Source: Polymyxa betae
Taxonomy: Eukaryota; Endomyxa; Phytomyxea; Plasmodiophorida; Plasmodiophoridae
Length of the DNA stretch: 64,000 bases
Direction of reading: 5' to 3'
Assembly: GCA_003693705.1 (NCBI GenBank)
Contig: RBZT01000441.1
Location: 84,400 to 148,399, forward strand
Part shown: positions 54,944-64,000 of the stretch, one piece after another
Layout of the letters: each line of letters begins with the position of its first letter
Numbering within the stretch: the first letter of the stretch is position 1
Translations under genes and position numbers: made by a program
Notes under the pieces: model-generated
What the model saw: the letters and a program-made list of their open reading frames with translations, nothing else
Database searches by the model: none
What the model was told of the DNA's origin: nothing

Positions 54944-56075
54944 CTATCTTTCAGTACGGGAGCCGAAAATCAGCATGTTTTCGGGAGTGACACCAGCATC
55001 GACATATCGGTCGCAGAAGGCATTCGCGAAGCCATTCTGAGCGAGATATCGTACCCGGCAGGAGTTGATAAGCCATTTGCTTAAGTAGCCGATCATATAT
55101 TGGCCTGGATCACCACCGATCCCAGTGGCCCAGGATGATAGTCGGCAGATCTCATTGAAATCGTCTTTACCAAAGCCAACTTCGTATAGTAGTTCTCTAC
55201 AAACCAGCTGGTCCCAATCGCATTTATGATGGCAGCAAGGAGCCATAGCTATAGCACTGATACTGCCAGTCTCCTTCACAATGCATCGTAAAGCGTAATC
55301 AAAACCAACACCACATAAATGTTTGCTGACACAAACAACATTGTCTCGTCCTTGCAGAAGATCAACAGCACCCATATTGAAATCGCGAATGTTGATTAGG
55401 GCGCGAAGGAAATGTACAGAGCGTCGAAGCCTACAATCAGCAGCATGACGGAAAGTGTTCATATCGACAGCCACTGCGGCAGCATTCGAAGATAGAGAGA
55501 ATTCTTCAACAATCGCATCTGTGAGATCGGCTTTACCAGCGCCGAACTCAACAATGGCTGCGTCAGGTTGCAAACTATCCATTTCCTTAAGCTTGGATAT
55601 AATAGCCTGGTGCTGCTGACCATGTTTCAATGCTGGTGTCAAATCCAGAGCGCAAGGCTCTGAAACGAATGCTTTGCAATGCGGAAGCAACTTCAGAATT
55701 CGCTCTTCTAATGTAGACATAGAGCATGGAACGCTCACAAGCGTGTTTGTTTTGTTGCTTTCATTACGCCCTTCTTGGAAAAAATTCTGAGACCTGATCG
55801 TCTACAGTTAGAAAAAGAATGAGCAAAACGCTTACTCTTTCTTCCAACCTGATACGAATATGCCTTGTCACAGCAGGGCACTTCTTCTGGCAATGTGCTA
55901 TAAAGCCTTTGGCATTAATCCAGGTCTTGCAGCCTTCACAATATCTTCTCTCAGCTGGAACTTCGTGTTGGTGATATAAGCACAGAGGCAGCGCACCGGT
56001 GTAATCCGAATTCACAGCACGATTGCATAATCGGTTCTTTTTCTCAACAAACCACTTGCATACCTGTACTGTCAT
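54944..56075 (-). CDS. TRM13: tRNA 2'-O-methyltransferase Trm13
   Basis: Exons 56075-55836 and 55801-54944 give 365 aa. Trm13 methylates the 2'-O of residue 4 in several tRNAs. The N-terminus carries the CCCH-type finger (CKWFVEKKNRLCNRAVNSDY...CLYHQ) and a second, U11-48K-like CHHC finger (CEGCKTWINAKGFIAHCQKKC). The methyltransferase part shows VEFGAGKADLTDAIVEEF (SAM site), VCVSKHLCGVGFDYALRC and the MAPCCHHKCDWDQLV motif characteristic of this family. The ATG at 56075 begins MTVQVCKWF; upstream sequence in the frame has no ATG. Confidence 0.93.
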
Positions 56076-56596
56076 CGAGTTTTTCTGGATTGACAGCCAG
56101 AAATCAACGGTTTTAGGGGGATCGAAGCACAAATAAATAACCCCGCAACAATCCGCATCGTTTCAGTTGACCTGGCGCTAGAAATTATTGAGAAATAATC
56201 AGATAAACTATGCTGTACCTGTAGTATTTGAGATTACATGAATGGTCGGACATGGATAACCCACATCAGCAGATCTGCGAAACGGTGGCGCTCGATTGCG
56301 ATGCTTTGGACTTTCTTCGACTTCACGGAATAACTGTCAAAATTTAGTGACATTTCTGATTTGAGACTTAGATTACGATGGTATTCGCTCAGTCAGTCAA
56401 TGAATGGAAGAAATCATATAATAATTGTATGTAGGAAAGTGAGCAGCTGAAGCTTGTATTGCTCATGCTGGTACTGCGCAAATCACAACACGAATACGAG
56501 GCTTTCTACTCCTCCCTCCTGCTGTGTTTGTGCTCTGTCTGTTAGTTGGAACAGCATTCAGCTATATAGATGCAGGGTGGCATTGCTGCTTCCAGC
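56076..56596. other. Divergent promoter region
   Basis: 521 bp between TRM13 (minus) and the phosphatase gene (plus). No RNA gene or repeat is seen. Confidence 0.4.
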
Positions 56597-58478
56597 ATGA
56601 TCAGGCTGATTTGCATCGTCATTCTTTGTGCTGCGATGAAATGTGCTGCGTTGGGACCGATTATGATCGTGATCGGGGACGTCTCCGAGAATTCAGCCCG
56701 AATCCTGTACGATGCTTTGGACAGGTACCATCATAGAGACATCTGGCAGCAGAACGGTTAATGGAGCGCTGTACAGAAATCTTGTCGGGAATGTTGTGGA
56801 AGCGAGATTATATGATGATAGTGGTGTCATCTTTAGACAGACGCTGCCTATTCGCGAGACGCCTCGTATATGGCGTTTATACGATCTGGTGGCAGGTTAG
56901 TTTAGGAATGATTTCATAATTTGTTCACCTAAACCAAAATGTGAAGGAAAACAGTATCGGGTGCAACTTCAAGCACAGCATGGCGATATCGTATTTGGCC
57001 AATTCAGGACACCTAATCTGGATGACAACATCCGCATACTGTCAGTTGTTCACTGTTGTCTGTTTTATCTTCTTTGATGAAGCAAATTCTGCAGAACGTC
57101 AAGCTGCAATAAATTTCTGGACGACAACGACGATTCTTTTATTTCGGAACTGGTTAAAAACCCTCTCGTTAAAGACAGAATTGGCATGATTCATCTTGGT
57201 AAGACGCCATCACTATGCTGATATTATATGTAATGATATCTTTTCCCAGGCGACCAGTTGTATGCTGACTTCATTTACGATGAATGGAACAAGAACGGTC
57301 GCCGCTCGTCGCACGAAGATCTCACGAACGAATTTCGAAAAGCTTATCGGCGAATATGGTATGAATTCAACGATCATTCTTGCTGTTTCACCGTCTCGGA
57401 AAGCCAGTTTATAAAGCTCTACCAAATCAACTCAGCTGATGTGGGCACAGGTCGCCAGAGCCAATGAGAACATTATTAAGCACAGGCGCCAACTGGATGG
57501 TCATAGATGATCACGATATCCTGTCAGTTCACATTCTTTCATCTGTCCATTAGTTCACATGAATATTACAGTAATAATCTCGATCCCGAGCAAATTAAGG
57601 ACGGCCGGGAGCCTTTGCTTCGGGCGGGACGTCAGGCGTTTCTGGAATACCAACTCCAACTGCAGTTCGACGTCTTCGATGACGACGGGAAGGAGATTGG
57701 CACGCCCCGTGCTTATTTCACAAAAACGATTGGGCCGTTGGCACTTATATTCGTCGACACCCGTCTTGAACGAACCTTCAATTTTGATTCCAATGCGCCG
57801 TTTCTAGGAACGCACCAGATGCGATTCATTTCGAATTCGTTGCAACAATTCAGCAAGAGAGACGACATTTCTCAAATTATTCTGATTAGCAGCGTCCCTT
57901 TGGTGTGGGCTCCGTCAAGTTGGGTTTCGAGGCTTCCCGACATCGCCGAGAAAGAAAGAATGGCTCTGCATCCAGTACATCGGCAAGAGTCGGTTGATCT
58001 ATTGAACATGGCTTCAGAGTATAGGCCCAAAGTGACGCTACTTTCTGGTGATATCCATCTATTCCTTCATAGTGAAATATGTCCTCGGGCACGATCACAT
58101 GAACCTTGTATCGAGCAGATCACTACCAGCGGCTTAACGGTCGGAAGCACGGCCGCCAGTTCCCTGAAAGTGCTTGTGTTTCACTTTCTGGCTCTTGGTG
58201 TCGGCTCGAATGTCATTGACGACTGGGTCCTCAATGTGAGGCAGTTGAATGTTGGCCACAATGCTGCAATAATTGGATCTTCTGAAGGCAAATTCATCTG
58301 GACTCCCATCTTTTCACAGAATGCGTCTTCATGGTATCAGATTGCTCAAACCGTTTTTTCAAACATGGTCTTTTTGTCACAATGGGGTTTTCCCATCGCA
58401 CTATGCATATTGTGTATATGCATGGTGTTATATTTTTCAAGAAAGATTCCCGTCAGCCACAAAGCCAAACGCAACTGA
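56597..58478 (+). CDS. Secreted or membrane-anchored PhoD-like phosphatase
   Basis: The ATG at 56597 opens a signal peptide (MIRLICIVILCAAMKCAALG). Beta-strands and a fibronectin-like part follow (VVEARLYDDSGVIFRQTLP, KQYRVQLQAQHGDIVFGQFR). The metallophosphatase motifs come in order: MIHLGDQLYAD, WMVIDDHDI, LIFVDTRLERTF and TLLSGDIHLF. A membrane helix near the C-terminus (FPIALCILCICMVLYFSRKI) anchors the protein with a short basic tail. PhoD-like enzymes hydrolyse phosphate mono- or diesters using metals. The 5' half has several introns, some of only about 31-43 bp, and two junctions (near 56715 and 57055-57110) are uncertain. The last exon is long and clean. Confidence 0.85.
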
Positions 58479-58637
58479 AGGTATTGTTCGAATAAATATG
58501 TTTATTTTTTATGATCTGTTGAGTGAATATTCATCTAGAATATCTGCATTCGACGAATATGTTATATGGACAAAATATCTATATACAGCTGCTTCTGTTT
58601 TGTGTTCAATGAACAGTAGCGGATCGCTCTGCATTGT

Positions 58638-59938
<1,301 letters not shown>

Positions 59939-60402
59939 AAGGTCTCAGAGGAAGACAGACGACAACGAACAATGGGAGCACCCCACGTTGCCCCCTCAAA
60001 TTTCTAAGTCTGCTGGGAGGTCGCGTCTATGGACAGTTCTGGGTCACCCCATGTTAGTCGGGGTCTCCGGTTCCACAGCCCCACGTGCCCCGGTCCCGAT
60101 CATTTCGGTTACAGGCAACAAGTCCCGGCTCGACTTGAAGTTGGCAGCCGGGACCCCGGATCGGGCGCCCGGGCCAGTAGCGTAAAAAGCACACTCGCAC
60201 GCGCCCGGCGCCTCACTATGGCAAATGCGCGGGCGCAGGTCATGCTGGCAACAATCGAGAGAAGGGCCCCTTTGCTTCTCCCGGCCAGACCGACGGCCTG
60301 TTCATATTCGCACCTACATAACCACACCATAGAGCCGGGCCAATCGTGTATATGGGCATTCAATTGACACGATATCTGCTTTTATTTAAACAACACCTAT
60401 AA
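59939..60402. other. GC-rich intergenic stretch
   Basis: 464 bp; its first 250 bp are noticeably GC-rich (runs such as ggaccccgg). This is likely the promoter of the zinc-finger gene. No gene is supported. Confidence 0.4.
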
Positions 60403-63068
60403 TTACTTTTTATTTTTGGGTGAATTTTTAGGTGAGTTCTTGGGTGAATTCTGGGTTTTGATAAATGATATTAGACATTCATCCAATGCATCAACGGTTT
60501 CGAATGCAATTCGATGGTCGATAAAATGCTGCAAAGCGTTGAGGAGCTTCTCGCCGTCGCCAGCACTGTCCAGGAGCCGATCTATTGTCTCATCATATAG
60601 ATCGACTTGCTTAGAGAATACTGCATTCGTCGCGAACCATTCGCCTGCAGATGCAATCTCCCTCTGTCTTTGAGCTTTAACCACTTGATACAGCTTCGAT
60701 GCAGTCAAACCCAACTCGTCAATTGATTCAAACCGATCATGCTGCTTCAACGCTTGCTGAATAATATTGGTAAACTTGCCGTAAGCTCCAGACTGACTCA
60801 TAAACTTTTCTGTCTCAGAAATGCTGATCTCATCGCCGTTTAAGTTTTTGAATATGGTGCGAGCGTTATCCTTTAGGAAACCTTGGACTTTCAATTTTTC
60901 TTGCAAGAGACTCGGGTCTTGTTGTAAACCAATCAAATCTTGAAATGATCCCAGCTGCCGCTTTTGCCAATTAAGAATGCCAATGTTGCATAAGATTGAC
61001 GACAACGAAGGATTAATGGCAAGTAACTTGCTGACATCAGCAAGCTTCACACTGACATTGCTATCCAAGGCGGCGAATAATGTGATTTCCGGATCTGATA
61101 GCGCCGTCATAATTGCTTTCGCTTTCATTTGTAAGCTCTGCTGTGGGGACATCTGCTCTAGATCAGCACCCATTTGTTTGCTGATCGACAAAGGGCTTCC
61201 TTGTCCCATACACAGGACGGAAGCGTCATGGCCAGCTGACGAGAACACAGCCCGCATCATGCTTTCAAGCGACTCGAAACTTTTGCCTGATGCAGCCAAC
61301 ACCTCCAAACTTTGCACTATCAGATTAGCATCCATGCCGTTATACAGTAGCTGAAGGACAGGGTTTGGTCGCAGATCAATGAATCCTTTGAATAAACGCA
61401 GATCTGGACGTCTTAGCGTCATAAACACGGTCTGACAGTCTTCTTCAGCTTTCGCCACTTTCGTTTTTGCCAGAGCTCGCTGTCTGGCCGTAGTTGCTGC
61501 GATTAAATCGTCAAACCCGGGGTACCGAGGACAGCGAGCAACTTCCTCCTGCAATCGGTCGATAATTTCCGATCCGCACGTCGTAGTCGTCATCAGCTGC
61601 ATAATTTGGTATGAAGATAAAGTCATACGAGGATTATCGAATAGCATCATAGCCCCATGCTTCACAAGCTCTTGACATTGTTTTGCAACCTCATCCCATC
61701 GGTCTCGAAGCTGTTTGACACTGGTAGCAAGACTCTTCAAATCAGGGAAATTTCGGCGATTACGGTCGAGCTCCAGCAACGTCGCCATTGTCGCTGTGAT
61801 CGTTCGGCCACCACGAAGGACCTGGTCGACCACATCGGTATAGACCTCGACGTTGCTGTGTGCCCGCGCTTCACAAAATAACGATGACCCTTCGATGAAG
61901 TCAAGAACAGCCAGACGGTCCTCGGGACGGGGGACACAAAGCCGGAAATCGATCTCGAACGGCGTCGGAGCTGCATTATCTGGGATGAGCTCCAGATACG
62001 CTTGCGGTATCCATCCGAACTCCTCGCCATTTCTGACAAGGCACCAGCCTTCGTCGTTAACCTCATACTAAACTCGATGATCAGTGGCTGCTCATTGAAA
62101 AAAAGTCAAACTGAAATATGCGTAACGTAACATTTTTGTAAAAGTGCAACGTAACCCCATCCTGCCAGACAAAAGTGTAACGGATGTTGTCGCTCTCTGT
62201 CATTGTATAAAATCGTTTTGCTTACAACGACAATGGTATCGCCCCGGCATCCATGGATTTCAGCATTTCCTTCACTTGCGAAATCTTGAACGAGCCGGGC
62301 ATGGAAAAGAGCGTGCTCATCGAGCTCTTCTGAGAAGGCTTTCGTCAGTCGCGGTGTGCTCGACCTGGAAGTCGGTTTATCGTCGCTGATGTCTAGGTCC
62401 CTCAGATCGCTGATGTTCAGAGACCTCATACTTTCGCTGATAGAGGCAGTAAAATGGTTGTCTTCAGATTCAACTTCAAGTGTTGCTGTCTCTTTTACTA
62501 CGATGTCGCTCTCGACTGCCTTTTGGACGGCCTGATGAATCTCATTTAACATGTATGGGTCATTATCAATCACCAGCGAATCGACGTTGACATAAGACGG
62601 CGCCGCAGGGACGACAATGTTTGACAAAAAAGCAGGATCTGGCTGTGCCAGATTCGATCTGCCTTTAGCATGGTGTCGCATGAAAGCACTCTTAGTTGCA
62701 GCTTTCTCAGCGTTATCGCCAAATTCCACAGACAAGGAAGCGTTGTCAGTTGGATCAATAAAATCCCCAATTGTTGGTGACTTGCTGCTCGTTATCGAGC
62801 CTCGTTTCGGTTCATTATCTGCGGTCTGGATAATTGCTGAAATTGAAGCGTTTGAAGGATTCACGATAGCATTTTTCGGTGCTGATAGCCAGGTTTTCAT
62901 TCGTTCCTGGATAAATGGCGAAACGGATTTTGGAGCTGCCGCTTCAGGGCGACGCAAATGCATCTTCGATATATTGCCTTTAGAATGTTTCGACCCATGG
63001 CTAATTAAATCTTCGAAAAACACCTGCAGAGACTTTACATAGCCTTGTTGCACTGAAATGTTCGCCAT
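60403..63068 (-). CDS. SH3-domain protein, otherwise uncharacterised
   Basis: Exons 63068-62226 and 62067-60403 give 835 aa in phase 0. About residues 1-240 are polar and disordered. An SH3 domain (about residues 260-310) spans the intron: ARLVQDFASEGNAEIHGCRG and DTIVV before, YEVNDEGWCLVRNGEEFGWI and PQAYLELIP after. The C-terminal 500 residues are helical (LLELDRNRRNFPDLKSLATS, then many short helices) with no named domain. The tail has NSPK repeated three times. SH3 suggests binding of proline-rich partners, for example in actin or NADPH-oxidase-like assembly. I cannot name the family. Confidence 0.8.
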
Positions 63069-63199
63069 AATTGGCAGAAACTCTTTATGAAGATGACAAT
63101 TCAGTACGCGTGCCAGCAAGATAAATATGAATGAAAGTGGAGCCTATCGGAATCTGCCTATGTAATACTTTCTATCCAAAAAAATGGATATCATTGCCC

Positions 63200-63942
63200 T
63201 TAGGAAGATTCCCGATCGACGCCATCCAGCAATGACATAAACGATGTGATCCCTCCGAACGCAGAACTACATTGTGGGTTGCCGTTGTTAAGGAACGATA
63301 TCGGACGTCCCTCTTTCTGGCGCTCAGCAGTTGTTTGAAATACGGTCTCATGCTCGTTATAAGTCCTTCCACATGAGCAATGATAACTGAAACGGCGTCA
63401 AAAAAAGCTCAATGTTTTCAAGTTCGTTTGACCTGGATGAAAACTTGGAACATTGACAATTGACTTTACCCTTGTGGCCACATGATTGGTCCTTACAGGA
63501 GTGCTCCTTGAAAGAGTGCTTGCAATGGCATTTGATGTCCTGAATTCCTCTGGCGGGAATATACAGAAAGCATGAGCATCGACAACCAGGAGCACGGCAC
63601 GGCGGTCCCTGAGAGCTGTTCTCGAAGTTCTTGTGGCTTTTAAATCTGTGATTACAGAAACCTGACACTCTTAGGATAAAACAAGCACTAGACAGGAACG
63701 TTACATTTTGATTCTGGCCCGATTAGACGACATTCCAGATTAGAGCCAATCGGTCGCCAAGAAACGAACAGGCGAGGTGCGCTTTCGACCTTCTTCTTAA
63801 ACTCCTGAAACTGTTTCTCGCTGAACAAGACACCGCCGTCCGCGTCGCCAACTATATTCCGATATTCGAAATACGCATCGATATGCTTGGCATCAGATCC
63901 GGAGAGCTGGATAAACGCCTGCGTCGACTGCCTAGCGCTCAT
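63200..63942 (-). CDS. FAM221-family protein
   Basis: Exons 63942-63705, 63661-63433 and 63386-63200 sum to 218 codons (217 aa). The hallmark Cys/His-rich block is complete: GPPCRAPGCRCSCFLYIPAR, IKCHCKHSFKEHSC...CGHKG, then after an intron HCSCGRTYNEHETVFQT. The end (GGITSFMSLLDGVDR) matches the family's C-terminal SSLxDGVDR motif. FAM221 proteins are little studied. They occur in ciliated eukaryotes, and zinc binding by the Cys/His cluster is inferred. The start at 63942 begins MSARQSTQAFIQL. Confidence 0.88.
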
Positions 63943-64000
63943 TGCTATTGGTACAATACATCACAGAGTCGATCACGTGCAGCGGCCAGTAGTGATCAGT

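Noticed and set aside
60109-60363. 84-codon ORF in the GC-rich intergenic stretch
   Set aside because: High GC content alone keeps several frames open here, and no protein family fits.

Overview
This window is nuclear DNA from a compact eukaryotic genome, most likely a ciliated, amoeboid protist. Genes lie densely on both strands, often 50-600 bp apart. Most are split by very short GT-AG introns (about 31-65 bp, usually 45-55 bp), many with a CTAAC or CTAAT branch-point-like motif just before the acceptor. The products are eukaryotic: Arp2/3 subunit, Sec12, PIG-V, Yju2, Rabconnectin-3 beta, Trm13, Bcd1. Mitochondrial EF-Ts and succinyl-CoA ligase show a mitochondrion. A lebercilin-like protein and a FAM221 protein suggest cilia, and ARPC1 shows an actin cytoskeleton. 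Secreted mucin-like proteins and a secreted GTPase family would suit a parasitic or host-associated protist; a phytomyxid-like rhizarian is only a guess and was not tested.

Layout. 1-17.5 kb: housekeeping and cilia block (EF-Ts, lipase, lebercilin-like, inositol 5-phosphatase, ARPC1, secreted Cys-rich protein, coiled-coil protein, LRR protein, CECR2-like chromatin protein, Yju2, CASTOR-like arginine-sensor homologue, succinyl-CoA ligase alpha). 17.5-31.5 kb: accessory block with a mucin-like CAP protein, a 399-aa protein of unknown function, a perfect 71-bp inverted repeat, four copies of a secreted AIG1/GIMAP-like GTPase (two of them an inverted duplication, most broken) and a type I membrane protein. 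31.6-35.5 kb: a large unknown helical protein and Bcd1. 37-41.2 kb: a Sec12/PREB-like gene whose lumenal tail is made of four tandem copies of a four-exon cassette. 41.3-42.1 kb: a dead Tigger/pogo transposase. 42.8-64 kb: mannose-6-phosphate isomerase, a double DH-PH-FYVE RhoGEF, PIG-V, a small heat-shock protein, Rabconnectin-3 beta, Trm13, a PhoD-like phosphatase, a C2H2 zinc-finger protein, an SH3 protein and FAM221.

Functional links. Sec12, PIG-V, mannose-6-phosphate isomerase and Rabconnectin-3 beta together cover ER export, GPI-anchor and mannose supply, and V-ATPase control. ARPC1, the RhoGEF, the SH3 protein and the 5-phosphatase are cytoskeleton and phosphoinositide genes. No operon-like organisation is implied.

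Exon models were built by hand from splice motifs, reading frame and family similarity. Where all exon lengths were added up (Sec12-like, CECR2-like, isomerase, CASTOR-like, 5-phosphatase, Trm13, FAM221, zinc finger, succinyl-CoA ligase, SH3 protein) they sum to whole codons. Two housekeeping genes (Yju2 and lebercilin-like) each carry one extra base in a 4-base homopolymer. Some frameshifts in this sequence may therefore be assembly errors, which matters for every pseudogene call below.
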